Assembly (NCBI GenBank): GCA_948469315.1 | Contig: CAOKLQ010000002.1 | Location: 16,211-80,210, forward strand | Length of the DNA stretch: 64,000 nucleotides | From: an uncultured Clostridium sp. | GTDB taxonomy: Bacteria; Bacillota; Clostridia; TANB77; CAG-508 | Direction of reading: 5' to 3' | Shown here: in pieces, positions 45,464 through 55,258 of the stretch | Numbering within the stretch: the stretch's first letter is position 1 | Layout: every line of letters begins with the position of its first letter | The notes under the pieces: model-generated | Seen by the model: the letters and a program-made list of their open reading frames with translations, nothing else | Told to the model about the DNA's origin: nothing | Databases searched by the model: none | Translations under genes and position numbers: made by a program

Positions 45464-47840
45464 TTGGAATCACCTCTTTCTCCATTGAAATTTCATATAG
45501 TTTAAAATATTTATGATAGAAGTCATCTAAAGTTAGTCTTGACATCCATTTTTTAGTCTTTTGTGTTTCATCTATTGCATATTCGCTCATATTTGCAGAA
45601 TTTGAATGAGAACTTAATATTTGCAATTTATCATTATCTTTCCTATATAGTTGTTTTGGAATAAATACTTGTGTTCCACTATCAATAGGCAAATAAATTC
45701 CCTTATATGATTCTTTTTCATTACCAGACAACTTGATAAAAATAGACATATCTTTATTACTTTTTGCAGTTTCAACTTGTGTATTTTGTAGTTCATCTTG
45801 TTGTTTTTCTTTTACTATTTCCTGTGTCTTTTCAAATTCTTCTTTTGTATCTTTAATTATATTTTCTGGAGTTAATCCTAAAATATTTTTGTTGTTATTG
45901 AATACAAGCAATGTCTTATACTTATCATTGTTTACATATTTTCTACTTAAAGCAGATTTCATATCTTCTGGGTATGCAAGAGCATATCTTACTGCTTCCA
46001 TAACATTTTCATTTTTAAATCTTTCTATTGCCTGTTCTTTCATTGCTTCTACATAAGTTTTAGGAAATAATCTAGCAAATTGTATGGAATTGTTTGCAAT
46101 ATACAATTCTTCATATTCATCTGGACTATTTTCTATTAGTTCTTTTACACTAGAATCAAAACTTTCCTCATATTGCTTTAATACAATATCTTTTTGCTCT
46201 ATTGTTAATTTTATATCTACTATATTACCATCTGCATCATAGCTTTTCACATTGTCTAGTAGTTTCTCTAATATAAATGCTTTATCTTCTTTGAATTTTA
46301 TATAATCATCCGAAGTATAGATATATTCATTTATATATCTTTTAATATCTATTGTGTTTTCGCCATCTTTCAAATAATTTTCATTATTTAGTGTTTTCTC
46401 AATAATTTCTTCACTCAATGCGTTAGTTTCAAGATACTTTTGTAAAATTCTATCTTGATGATCTATAGCATATTTTTTTAAATGATTCATTATAAAATAG
46501 TAAAAATATAATCCTTTATATCTTTCTACTCTGGATAATTGTTCAACTTTTTTAGGCATAATAATATCTTCAACCTCCTCACTCTTAAAATTCGTATTGG
46601 CTACTATATATTCTTTAAAACGAATAATATCTTTTGTATCTTTAATTAAGCCATCTTTTTGCATCTTTTTATAAATTGCATATATATTATCAGTATTTAG
46701 TTTTTGTTCTTGTAAATACTTGTTTTCAAGCAAAAAAATAAAGGCTGACACCTTTGTTTTATAAATATCCTCTTTTTTGATATTTGCAACTTGTAAATCA
46801 CCAAAATCTTTGTATTTACCATCTAATTTTGATATATTTAATACATTTACTTCTAGTCCTTCATTTAATAATTCTGGTATTACTCTAATCATAGCATTTT
46901 TACCAGCATCATCATTATCAAGTGAAAGAGTAATTTCGCATTTTAGTTTTTTTAGTAATTCAATTTGTTCTTTTGTTAAGGCTGTTCCCATTATTCCTAC
47001 AGTATTTGCAAATCCCCTAGAATTAGCACTTATAACATCCATATATCCTTCAACTACTATTATTTCATAATCTCTAGCAAAAGATTTCGCTTTATGATAA
47101 TTAAATAATAATTTGCTTTTACTAAAAATTTCTGTTTCTTTTGTATTAAGATACTTTGGTTTTACAGAATCATATATTCCTCTTGCTCCAAATCCAACTG
47201 GATTACCAAATTCATCAAAAATTGGTATGGTTATTCTTAAATTAAATACATCTGCGTACCCATAATATTCATTGACTTCTTCTGTTATTCCAGCAGCCTT
47301 TAAATCTTCTACTTTATACTTTTTTCGCAAATTACCAGTCATATAATAAGCATCAGGATTATATCCTATATGGAAATTCTTAATTATTTCTTCTGGCAAA
47401 TTTCTTTTATGTAAGTATTCGAGTGTTTTTTTCCCTTTAATATTATTTACTTCTAATTCATCTTCTGAAAGTCTAATTGCATCCTTTAGAATATTAGATA
47501 ATAACTTTTTTCTCTTTTGTTCTTCGGTTAGCGATACGCTATTATTTTGTGGAATAGCAATGTTTAGATGTTGTATATCTATTGCCTTTTGCATTGCTTC
47601 TAATGTACTAATAGAATTGTGATTGATTTCAGTTTCATACTTTTGTATGAATGATATTGCATTTCCTCCAGAGCCACAAGCAAAACATTTGGCAATACCT
47701 TTATTGGTATTTACCATCATAGAAGGATGTGTATCATTATGAAAAGGGCAAGTACATTTATTTCTACTGACTTTTAATCCATAATATTCAAGAATATTAA
47801 CTATACTCGAACTTGATAATATTTCATCATAAATACTCAT
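45450..47840 (-). CDS. DnaG-like primase with Toprim domain
   Basis: A 796-aa protein. Residues about 28-62 form the CHC2 zinc finger (NKCTCPFHNDTHPSMMV, GIAKCFACGSGGNAISFIQ). The DnaG catalytic core follows (LHKRNLPEEIIKNFHIGYNP; GARGIYDSVKPKYLN), with the Toprim motifs VVEGYMDVISANSRGF and LSLDNDDAGKNA. The last 400 residues are helical and unlike the standard DnaG helicase-binding domain. It would prime replication of the transferred strand. A Toprim primase of this kind is usual in ICEs. Confidence 0.88.
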   Translation of the reverse strand: MSIYDEILSSSSIVNILEYYGLKVSRNKCTCPFHNDTHPSMMVNTNKGIAKCFACGSGGNAISFIQKYETEINHNSISTLEAMQKAIDIQHLNIAIPQNNSVSLTEEQKRKKLLSNILKDAIRLSEDELEVNNIKGKKTLEYLHKRNLPEEIIKNFHIGYNPDAYYMTGNLRKKYKVEDLKAAGITEEVNEYYGYADVFNLRITIPIFDEFGNPVGFGARGIYDSVKPKYLNTKETEIFSKSKLLFNYHKAKSFARDYEIIVVEGYMDVISANSRGFANTVGIMGTALTKEQIELLKKLKCEITLSLDNDDAGKNAMIRVIPELLNEGLEVNVLNISKLDGKYKDFGDLQVANIKKEDIYKTKVSAFIFLLENKYLQEQKLNTDNIYAIYKKMQKDGLIKDTKDIIRFKEYIVANTNFKSEEVEDIIMPKKVEQLSRVERYKGLYFYYFIMNHLKKYAIDHQDRILQKYLETNALSEEIIEKTLNNENYLKDGENTIDIKRYINEYIYTSDDYIKFKEDKAFILEKLLDNVKSYDADGNIVDIKLTIEQKDIVLKQYEESFDSSVKELIENSPDEYEELYIANNSIQFARLFPKTYVEAMKEQAIERFKNENVMEAVRYALAYPEDMKSALSRKYVNNDKYKTLLVFNNNKNILGLTPENIIKDTKEEFEKTQEIVKEKQQDELQNTQVETAKSNKDMSIFIKLSGNEKESYKGIYLPIDSGTQVFIPKQLYRKDNDKLQILSSHSNSANMSEYAIDETQKTKKWMSRLTLDDFYHKYFKLYEISMEKEVIPSASY

Positions 47841-48283
47841 ATCTCAATTTCTTCCTTATTTTCTTCTAAAGTATTGTATTTTTCTTGATATAAAATATCA
47901 ACAATATATCTATCATCAAATTCTCTTGTAATATTAGGATATTCTAAATTTTGCTCCCCTTCTTTTGTAGAATCAAAATGATGTTCATCATAATCTTCTT
48001 TATCCTCGCCAAGTCTATAAAACCTGTAAGAATAATCTGTTTCTTTTAAAAATCTCAATCCTTCCATAATTGCTACTACACTACTATTAGTGTATTCTTC
48101 CCAACCTTTATATTTATTCCAACCAAAATAACATTGTCTATTGCTTCTGTGTTGTAAATCACATTTTTCTAAAAGATTCTTTATTGAATCATCATTCATA
48201 TTTTTATTTATATAACTATTTACAAACTGTTTTAACTTTTCAAAACCATTTATACTTGTAACTATTCTAATATCTGATTTACT
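47837..48283 (-). CDS. Hypothetical 148-aa protein, paralogue of the next gene
   Basis: I do not recognise a family. It starts at ATG 48283, after GGAGG. The start SKSDIRIVTSINGFEKLKQF resembles the start of the neighbour at 48279 (QQVRIITTKKGYEEIMSFL). Both have a central aromatic F-[GK]-W-[ND] turn and a later E-[FY]-[DN]-D[RK] block, so the two arose by duplication. The final residues are EENKEEIEI. The context just ahead of the primase suggests a role in element replication or regulation, unproven. Confidence 0.5.
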   Translation of the reverse strand, partial: SKSDIRIVTSINGFEKLKQFVNSYINKNMNDDSIKNLLEKCDLQHRSNRQCYFGWNKYKGWEEYTNSSVVAIMEGLRFLKETDYSYRFYRLGEDKEDYDEHHFDSTKEGEQNLEYPNITREFDDRYIVDILYQEKYNTLEENKEEIEI

Positions 48284-48662
48284 CATTATCATTACCTCCA
48301 TTATCAATTAGTTTTAACATTCTTATTGTTTCTTTATCATTGAATTCGCAAATCATTGAAGGCATTGGAATATCCTTATATTCATCTTCTAGTAAAGTAT
48401 TATCATATAACTTAATATAATTTCTATCAATAATACAAATCCTATGTGTTATATTTTTATTGATAATAACAGTTAATAAATTTTTTAAAAGTCTAAAATA
48501 TTTAGGATTATCCCACTTAAAAAAATATATATCGTTGATATATTTGCAAGTAGTGTCATTTATTATATCTTTTGTTAATTTTTTATTATTATGAGATTGT
48601 AAAAAACTCATAATTTCTTCATATCCTTTTTTTGTTGTTATAATTCTAACTTGTTGTTGCAT
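48279..48662 (-). CDS. Hypothetical 127-aa protein, paralogue of the previous gene
   Basis: I do not recognise a family. The sequence begins VRIITTKKGYEEIMSFLQSH and shares the alpha/beta outline of the neighbour at 47837: N-terminal strand, helix, strand with FFKWDNPKYF, and a final MICEFNDKETIRML block. It overlaps the neighbour by a few bases. No acidic-hydrophobic tail is present in this copy (ends GGNDNE), so the tail was gained or lost after duplication. Confidence 0.5.
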   Translation of the reverse strand: MQQQVRIITTKKGYEEIMSFLQSHNNKKLTKDIINDTTCKYINDIYFFKWDNPKYFRLLKNLLTVIINKNITHRICIIDRNYIKLYDNTLLEDEYKDIPMPSMICEFNDKETIRMLKLIDNGGNDNE

Positions 48663-48665
48663 AAC

Positions 48666-49052
48666 CTATTTCTCCATTTCTAATAAATTTATAATTTCTT
48701 TTTCTAACTTTGAATCATCTTTATTACTTATAAACAACAAAAAACATTCCTTTTTCTTTGTATTATATATTGTAAGAAGTATTTTTGTATGTTGTTTTGA
48801 TAATTCAATAAATTCATATAATTCTTTTGTTGAATAATTATCTTTAACTTTAAAACTCATATATTTAATTATGTTGAATGATTTTGCAAATCTTCCAGTA
48901 ATAGTAAATGTATCTCTAGGAAGATTGGTATTTTTATCAACTTCTTCAAAATAGTAATCATTATATAATAAATAATAAGAGCCTATTTTAGCTTTACTTG
49001 ATATGATAGTTCTAAAATCCTCAAAATTGTATATTACATTGCTCTCAATCAT
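48666..49052 (-). CDS. Hypothetical 128-aa protein after the adhesin
   Basis: I do not recognise a family. I start at the ATG of MIESNVIYNF, after AGAGGT, rather than the upstream in-frame ATGs, which lie inside the adhesin terminator. It is an alpha/beta protein (FEDFRTIISSKAKIGSYYLL; KILLTIYNTKKKECFLLFIS) with a helical acidic end (KLEKEIINLLEMEK). No membrane segment. It is the first gene of the block that leads into the primase operon. Confidence 0.5.
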   Translation of the reverse strand: MIESNVIYNFEDFRTIISSKAKIGSYYLLYNDYYFEEVDKNTNLPRDTFTITGRFAKSFNIIKYMSFKVKDNYSTKELYEFIELSKQHTKILLTIYNTKKKECFLLFISNKDDSKLEKEIINLLEMEK

Positions 49053-49075
49053 AATTACCTCTTTTCCCATAAATG

Positions 49076-49102
49076 AAAAAAGAGTGGGAATCTCACCCAC
49101 TC
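49076..49102 (-). terminator. Terminator of the adhesin gene
   Basis: GAGTGGG / CCCACTC with a 7-base loop and a T6 run on the minus strand, right after the adhesin stop codon. Confidence 0.85.
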
Positions 49103-49106
49103 AATA

Positions 49107-52100
49107 TTATCTTTCATTATGTTTTTTTCTTAATACTATAATTCCTCCAATTATTCCTATTAAAGAAATTACTGCTAAGCTCCCTAATAAAATATAATTT
49201 GTTTCATTTCCAGTTTGAATTTTTGGAAGTAAAGAGTTGTAATATTCAAAGCTATAAACACCATCTTTTTCTTCTAATGAAACTTCATCTGCAAATACAC
49301 CTTTGTCATTTATTTCTACTTTAACAACTTGGTCTGATAATTTATATCCTGTAGGTGCTTTTATTTCTTTAATGTAGTATGTTCCATAGCGAAGTTCATC
49401 AAATAATGCAGTTCCTTCATATTCATTGGCTCCTACTTCTTTAATAAGTTGAGTACAAGTCTCATCTTCATAGATTCCAAATACAAATTTGTTTGATTTA
49501 ATATGTTCTTTTGTATCTTTATCTAATTTTTCAACTCTAACTGATTTTAAAATAGGCATATCTTTCATTTCTACTAATTGAGTTTCTTTATCTAAAGAAA
49601 CTTCAAATTCGATAGATTCTGTAATTTCATATCCATATGGAGCAGTAATTTCAGTTAATGTGTATTTTTTACCTTCTTCTAATCCAGTAATATGATGAGG
49701 CTCTTTAGTTGAAGTCCATTTATCAATAATATTTCCATCTTCATCTGTAACAACTAATTCAGCTCCTTCAAGTTCTTCACCATTTGTTAAATCTGTTTTT
49801 GTTACATCAACAACTTTGTCAATCATCACTTCGTGTTGCGTTTCTTTATCTAGTGTTACTGTGAATGTAATATCAGTTGCTTTTACATATCCATCTGGAG
49901 TAATTTCTTCGTGAAGTGTATATGTTTCATTTTCTTTAAGATTATTGATTATGTGAGGCTCTTTTCCAGATACCCACTCATCTACAAGATTATTGTCTTT
50001 ATCAAATACTTGTATTTTTGCTCCTTCTATTTCATCTCCACCAATATTAACTTTTGACATATCTACAATTTTATCAATCATTTCTTCGTGTTGTGTTTCC
50101 TTATCTAATGTTACTTCAAATTCAATATCAGTTGCAATAACATAGCCATTTGGAGCGATTTCCTCGTGTAAAGTATATTTCTCTCCTTCCCCTAAATTAC
50201 TAATTCTGTGTGCTTCTTTACTAGAAATCCACTCATCTACTAAATTGCCTTCTTTATCAAATACTTGCATTTTAGCACCTTCAATTTCATCACTAGCAAT
50301 ATTCTTTTTAGTCATATCAACAACTTTATCTATCATTGTAACTCTTTGAATTTCTTTTGTATTTTCAACTTTGAATTCTATATCAGTAGCTCTAACAAAA
50401 CCATCTGGGGCAATTTCTTCTCTTAAAATATAAGACTTTCCTACAACTAATCCTTCTATTTTATGTGTTTTACTTGTTGAAGTCCAAGAATCAATTACAT
50501 TTCCATCTTTATCAAGAACTGTTAATTTAGCTCCTTCAAGCTCTTTTTCTCCAGTAATATCAGTTTTTGAAAATTCTACAATAGTTGTATCATTTACAAC
50601 ATCTCTTGTTTCTGTATATACTTTTGTTACATCATCTTGTTTAATAAATTCTATATCGTAGATTGTATCATTTAAAACTAATCCATCAATAACTTTAACT
50701 TCTTGTAATTCGTATTTTCCCATAGGTAGTTTTTCAATCTTTAAATCTCCATTCTCATCAAGATTGTATGTTCCAACTTCTTTACCTTTGTTGTAAATTA
50801 TACTTCCATCTGCCATATCAATAATATCTTCTTTAGCAGTAAGTTTAAATTGAATACCACTTAAATCAGATGTATCAACCAAACTCATATCTACATCATC
50901 TCTTAATGCTATTGATTTATCTACAACTAAAGTTCCTGTAGGTTGTTCATTTAAAACTACAACTTCTTTAATAAAGTCGCCATCTTGGTCTTTGTCATAA
51001 TCTCTTATTCCTTCAACTTTAAAAACAACTGGATTTTCAAGTTGTAAAAATCCTTCTGGAATTTTAATTTCTGTTATTTCATAGCTTCCTACTTCTAATT
51101 TTAGAGGAGCTACAACAGAGCCTATTGAATCACCTTCTTTGTTGTTATAACTATTAGCTGGTACAACCATATTTTTTGCATTTGTAGTGAAAGAATTATA
51201 TGTTGTACTACCAATTTTTTGTGTTATAACTTCACCTTTTTTGTAGAGGATTTTATTTGTTGCTCTATCATAAATATCTTTTGTTGCTTTAATTTGGAAT
51301 GTAGCATTGTTTAATGATACTGTTTTTCCAGAAGTTTTATCTTTCTTAATAAGTTTAATATAAGTTTCTAATTGTTCATTATTTACAACAATATCTTTTA
51401 CTTTTTTAGCTATATCTTGAATTTCTGATTCATCTTGTGTTATTGAAAAAGTAAAGTCTGTTGCACTCTCATAATCTTTTGGAGTTTTAGTTTCTTTTAC
51501 AATAAATGTTCCATAAGGTAAAACATTTTGTGTATAGGCATCACCATTTTCATCTGTTACTATTGATTCGTATGTTGGTGCAATAACTTGTGCTTCAGCA
51601 ACTCTTTTGCTATCAACTGTTACTGTATTTCCATATTCATCAATACCTCCCCAGACTTCTTCATAAGTATAACCTTTATCATAAGCTCTTTGTACTGCAC
51701 TATTTAATTTTATAGTGAATTCTGCTCCTTCTAATCCAGGTGTTTTTCCAGAATTAACATCAATTCCACTCTTAAAAATATGAACTCTCATTTCTTTTAC
51801 TTTATCTGTGCTATTTGCATTTCCTGTAATTATCTTTGTGTATTGATCTTTATATTTTAAGTCTACTTCATATTCTTTATTATCAATTAAATATCCTATT
51901 GGTGGAGTTTCCTCTTTTACAATATATTTTCCAAGTGGTAAACCAGTAACATCTTCACAAACTCCATTTTCATCTGTATTTCGTGTTGCAACTAAATCTC
52001 CTTTTGAATACCATTTCTTTGATTTAGCAACATTATAAATATCCTCATTTGCATATACTTTATATACTGCATTTTTTAATGTTGCATCTCCTTGTGCAAT

Positions 52101-53642
52101 AGAGCCTGTTTTACTATCTCTTTTGATTATAAATATTGTTCCTGTAGGCTCCTCATCAACAATTCCTTTAATTTGTATTTCAATTACTGGTGTTGTATCA
52201 TTTTCATAAACTAAATTTGCAGTATATGTATTTTCATTCAGCAAATATCCTGTTGGTGCTTGAATTTCCTTAACATTATACTTTCCTAAAGGTAAGTTAT
52301 CAATCTGTGCTATACCAGTTCCAGATGCAGTTGTTATTGTTGCTACTTCTTGTCCTTTAGTATAGAATGTTTTACTTCCTGCTTTATTTGTGATATTTTC
52401 TGCTGCAGTTACTTTAAATACTGCTCCACCAATCTTATCATTATTTTCACTAACTTTGTATAAAACGATTCTTCCTGTTGGCTCTGCATCCTTTACTGCT
52501 TGTGTTGATGTTTGTGCTGCTTTAACTTCTACATTATAAGTTTCTGTATTTAGCAAATATCCTTCTGGAGCAGATTTTTCCTTTATAGTATAAGTTCCTC
52601 TTTTTAATTTATCTATAGTTATTTTTCCATTAGTTACAGTTACATCTTCATTGTAATTGTTAGGTCCTGTAATATTGAATACAGCACCATCTATCAAATC
52701 ATTATTTTCACTTAATTTTGTCAATTCTATTTTTCCAAATAAATTGATTTTTAAGCTCATAGCCATAGGTACTGGATCGTTATAATGTAAAGCCATTAAC
52801 TGATTTTGAACTCCACTTGTAAAAGAAAAATATACAGTTGTATCTTGATCTTTAGATTCTTCTTTTACTAATCCCCAACTTTGAAATGTACTATCTGAAA
52901 TGTTTAAATTTTCAACTTCACAATTTTCTGATACAGTTATTGTTAATGTATTTTCTCCTTTGTTGTGTTGAAATCTTACATTATCTTTTGAATTATCAAT
53001 ACTTGAATAATCCGCTAATACTCCATTTGTATCAGTTAATACTTTAGTTTCACCTGCTTCTATTGTAACAGTAGTAGCATCAAAGCTAGGTCTTGTTTGC
53101 ATATTGTTAATCTTGTTATTTATATCATTTTTAAAATTTATATATCTATTTTGAATATTAGAATTTATAAATGTTGCATTAGATTGTCCTAACGTTTCCC
53201 AAATATATTGTTGTGTAAATACGTAGCTTAATCTAACTTCATAAGCCCAAGAATCATCTAAAATACCACCATCTACTACATAGCCACCATTATCTTTATA
53301 CCACCCAAAATATGCAATTTTACAAGCTCTTTTAATTGTAGCATCTGTTGGTGTATAATAATTTCCATTATAGATAGAGCCAGTTGTAAAGTCTACTCCG
53401 TGTTCTGCACAAAATACAGTATATTGTTCTCCATTAGTACGGTTTATCAATTTTCTTATTAAAATACCAGTTTCACCACCTGCATTATCTGTAGTAAATA
53501 TTCTTGATGCAAATTGTCCTCCAACAAAATTACCACTACCAGATACTGCAAAAACTGGACTAATATTAGTTAGTACAGTAATTAAAAGTAACAATACTGC
53601 AACTATTTTTTTGTTTAAAATAAAATTTTTAATATTTTTCAT
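49107..53642 (-). CDS. Thioester-domain adhesin with Cna-B repeats and wall anchor
   Basis: A 1511-aa surface protein. Signal peptide residues 1-32 (ending PVFA). A thioester domain has Cys78 (VFCAEHG) and Gln144 (FTQQYIW), set to bind host surfaces covalently. Then come many Cna-B/SpaA-type domains, each closing with a [KE]E..[AT]P.GY motif. Near the C-terminus are four tandem copies of a ~75-residue repeat (EIEGAKMQVFDKEGNLVDEW type, about 1085-1385), which can form isopeptide bonds. The end is YYNSLLPKIQTGNET, a membrane helix and RKKHNER. LPKIQTG is an odd sorting signal, with two residues inserted relative to LPxTG. The class B sortase three genes upstream is the likely partner. It may let mating pairs attach, or confer host adhesion. 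Confidence 0.92.
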   Translation of the reverse strand: MKNIKNFILNKKIVAVLLLLITVLTNISPVFAVSGSGNFVGGQFASRIFTTDNAGGETGILIRKLINRTNGEQYTVFCAEHGVDFTTGSIYNGNYYTPTDATIKRACKIAYFGWYKDNGGYVVDGGILDDSWAYEVRLSYVFTQQYIWETLGQSNATFINSNIQNRYINFKNDINNKINNMQTRPSFDATTVTIEAGETKVLTDTNGVLADYSSIDNSKDNVRFQHNKGENTLTITVSENCEVENLNISDSTFQSWGLVKEESKDQDTTVYFSFTSGVQNQLMALHYNDPVPMAMSLKINLFGKIELTKLSENNDLIDGAVFNITGPNNYNEDVTVTNGKITIDKLKRGTYTIKEKSAPEGYLLNTETYNVEVKAAQTSTQAVKDAEPTGRIVLYKVSENNDKIGGAVFKVTAAENITNKAGSKTFYTKGQEVATITTASGTGIAQIDNLPLGKYNVKEIQAPTGYLLNENTYTANLVYENDTTPVIEIQIKGIVDEEPTGTIFIIKRDSKTGSIAQGDATLKNAVYKVYANEDIYNVAKSKKWYSKGDLVATRNTDENGVCEDVTGLPLGKYIVKEETPPIGYLIDNKEYEVDLKYKDQYTKIITGNANSTDKVKEMRVHIFKSGIDVNSGKTPGLEGAEFTIKLNSAVQRAYDKGYTYEEVWGGIDEYGNTVTVDSKRVAEAQVIAPTYESIVTDENGDAYTQNVLPYGTFIVKETKTPKDYESATDFTFSITQDESEIQDIAKKVKDIVVNNEQLETYIKLIKKDKTSGKTVSLNNATFQIKATKDIYDRATNKILYKKGEVITQKIGSTTYNSFTTNAKNMVVPANSYNNKEGDSIGSVVAPLKLEVGSYEITEIKIPEGFLQLENPVVFKVEGIRDYDKDQDGDFIKEVVVLNEQPTGTLVVDKSIALRDDVDMSLVDTSDLSGIQFKLTAKEDIIDMADGSIIYNKGKEVGTYNLDENGDLKIEKLPMGKYELQEVKVIDGLVLNDTIYDIEFIKQDDVTKVYTETRDVVNDTTIVEFSKTDITGEKELEGAKLTVLDKDGNVIDSWTSTSKTHKIEGLVVGKSYILREEIAPDGFVRATDIEFKVENTKEIQRVTMIDKVVDMTKKNIASDEIEGAKMQVFDKEGNLVDEWISSKEAHRISNLGEGEKYTLHEEIAPNGYVIATDIEFEVTLDKETQHEEMIDKIVDMSKVNIGGDEIEGAKIQVFDKDNNLVDEWVSGKEPHIINNLKENETYTLHEEITPDGYVKATDITFTVTLDKETQHEVMIDKVVDVTKTDLTNGEELEGAELVVTDEDGNIIDKWTSTKEPHHITGLEEGKKYTLTEITAPYGYEITESIEFEVSLDKETQLVEMKDMPILKSVRVEKLDKDTKEHIKSNKFVFGIYEDETCTQLIKEVGANEYEGTALFDELRYGTYYIKEIKAPTGYKLSDQVVKVEINDKGVFADEVSLEEKDGVYSFEYYNSLLPKIQTGNETNYILLGSLAVISLIGIIGGIIVLRKKHNER

Positions 53643-53696
53643 TTAAAAAATCTCCTTTTCTTAAAATTTCATAAAAAATAGAGGATCTATATCCTC

Positions 53697-54254
53697 CTAA
53701 TAAAATATAACTCTCATACCTAAATAAACACCTTCATTATCCTTTATAGGAACACACTCTCCACTAAAATCATAGGATTTTAGATAGTCTTGTGCTATTT
53801 GTGTTACATTATCCATTGTGTACCCATCTGTAAATAAAAAGTCCTTATTTTTAGGTTTCTCTTTTGTGTTTTTCTCATTGTTATTACTTGATGATGTTGT
53901 AACTTGTATTTCATTTTTCTCTATTGTTTCATTTTTCTTTTCTTCATTTGTATCTGACTTAATTTCTTCTTGTTGTTCATCTATTCCATTTTGATTTTCT
54001 ATATTGCTTTCAACTTTATTATTTTCAATATTTGAAACAGTTTCTTCTTTTGTGATATTTTCATTGATAATATTTGTTTTACTTTCTTCTTGAATAGAAT
54101 TATCTATATCATTTGAAGATTGTTTGTATTTAGTATAAAATCCATAAAAACTAAAACTTACTATAAGGATTATTATAAAGATAAATAGAAATATTTTCTT
54201 TTTTCTTAGATCTTTTAAATAAAGTTCTAATATTTTTTCATCTTGCTCATTCAT
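53697..54254 (-). CDS. Membrane-anchored surface-assembly protein, 185 aa
   Basis: Unrecognised. A cytoplasmic N-terminus (MNEQDEKILELYLKDLRKKK) and one membrane segment (IFLFIFIIILIVSFSFYGFY) precede a Glu/Asn/Lys/Thr-rich linker (about 45-135) and a small C-terminal domain (DGYTMDNVTQIAQDYLKSYD, GECVPIKDNEGVYLGMRVIF). The plan anchor-linker-domain is that of the protein at 54510, with a different end domain. Position between sortase and adhesin suggests an extracellular helper of the adhesin. Confidence 0.6.
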   Translation of the reverse strand: MNEQDEKILELYLKDLRKKKIFLFIFIIILIVSFSFYGFYTKYKQSSNDIDNSIQEESKTNIINENITKEETVSNIENNKVESNIENQNGIDEQQEEIKSDTNEEKKNETIEKNEIQVTTSSSNNNEKNTKEKPKNKDFLFTDGYTMDNVTQIAQDYLKSYDFSGECVPIKDNEGVYLGMRVIFY

Positions 54255-54450
54255 TCTTTTTTACCTCTGGAGAATGTGCTAAATCATTATATTTTTTCTC
54301 TAATTTTTCATAATCCTTTTTTAGAGTAGCATAATTTTTTATTTCAATATCAATATCATCAATCTTCTTTTGTATATTTGATTGTTCAGTTATAAATTTA
54401 GATTTCTCTGCATTTAATCTTTCAAGTTTTCTTAACACTTTTTTTATCAT
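54247..54450 (-). CDS. Small coiled-coil protein, 67 aa
   Basis: It starts at ATG 54450 after GGGAGGAAATT; longer in-frame starts lie within or before a terminator. It is almost one continuous heptad-rich helix (LRKLERLNAEKSKFITEQSN, then IDDIDIEIKNYATLKKDYEK). No anchor. Overlap with the downstream gene's start suggests translational coupling. Unrecognised; possibly a chaperone-like partner of the adjacent membrane proteins. Confidence 0.6.
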   Translation of the reverse strand: MIKKVLRKLERLNAEKSKFITEQSNIQKKIDDIDIEIKNYATLKKDYEKLEKKYNDLAHSPEVKKNE

Positions 54451-54463
54451 AATTTCCTCCCAT

Positions 54464-54494
54464 AAAAAAAGAGCCAAGAACTTAATCTTGACCT
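54464..54494 (-). terminator. Terminator after the CPYC-type membrane protein
   Basis: GTCAAGA / TCTTGGC (one G-U pair) with a 6-base loop, followed by T7 on the minus strand. Confidence 0.75.
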
Positions 54495-54509
54495 TTATAT
54501 AGTTTTGTT

Positions 54510-55190
54510 TTATCTGTAATAAAAGTTTATTGTCCATTTACCACAATACATACAATCCCATACTTCATATCCAGAAGGACAATTTTTATAATAAGTATCA
54601 TTGTCTATTTTATTATTCTCCCATTGCTCTCCCCAATATTTCGTTTGTTGATTATAGTATGCAATAGCATCACTCTTTGAACTAAACCATTTTCCAGAAT
54701 TCCCAATTCCTAAAGAATGATTGTTATTATTTGTACATCTTTCAACTTTTAGCTCTGTTTTAGTTTCCTCTTGTTTACTATTTTCACTACTTGATAATTG
54801 AGAAGTTGATGATATAGTTTTCTGTGTTGTAGTAGTTGTACTCTTTGTTACAGTTTCTTCCTTTTGTGAACTTTGATTATTATTTGATGGACTGCTTGTT
54901 GCTTGTGTAGTTGTTTGAGTAGTTTCTTTAGTTTCAGATGTTTCTTGTTTTTCATTATCTGCTTCTGTCATCGTATTTTCTATATTTTGTTCACTCAAAT
55001 TACTTTCCAATTCATTTGATACTATATTTGTATCATCTATAATCGAATTGACAATATTTTCTGACATAGAATTTTCATCTTCATTTTTTGCTTGACTATC
55101 ATTATTGTATGAAATAAAGTATAAACTTCCTCCAATTCCAATAGCAACTAATATTAAAATTATTATTATAAAAAGGATTTTCTTTTTCAT
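54510..55190 (-). CDS. Membrane-anchored protein with conserved Cys/Trp C-terminal domain (ICE copy)
   Basis: Paralogue of the protein at 6712-7380. Anchor at residues about 4-24 (ILFIIIILILVAIGIGGSLY), a 130-residue Ser/Thr/Gln/Glu linker, and a C-terminal domain: CTNNNNHSLG, GKWFSSKSDAIAYYNQQ, KYWGEQWENNKID, NCPSGYEVWDCMYC, GKWTINFYY. The Cys/His and Trp positions agree with the left copy although the linkers differ completely, so the end domain is under selection. I start at ATG 55190, eight bases after AGGAGG. It lies directly downstream of the sortase and probably serves adhesin display. Confidence 0.75.
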   Translation of the reverse strand: MKKKILFIIIILILVAIGIGGSLYFISYNNDSQAKNEDENSMSENIVNSIIDDTNIVSNELESNLSEQNIENTMTEADNEKQETSETKETTQTTTQATSSPSNNNQSSQKEETVTKSTTTTTQKTISSTSQLSSSENSKQEETKTELKVERCTNNNNHSLGIGNSGKWFSSKSDAIAYYNQQTKYWGEQWENNKIDNDTYYKNCPSGYEVWDCMYCGKWTINFYYR

Positions 55191-55258
55191 AATCGACACC
55201 TCCTAATATAATAATAACGTGCTCTTAAAAATTTGTCAGCCCTTTTTTCACATTTTTT

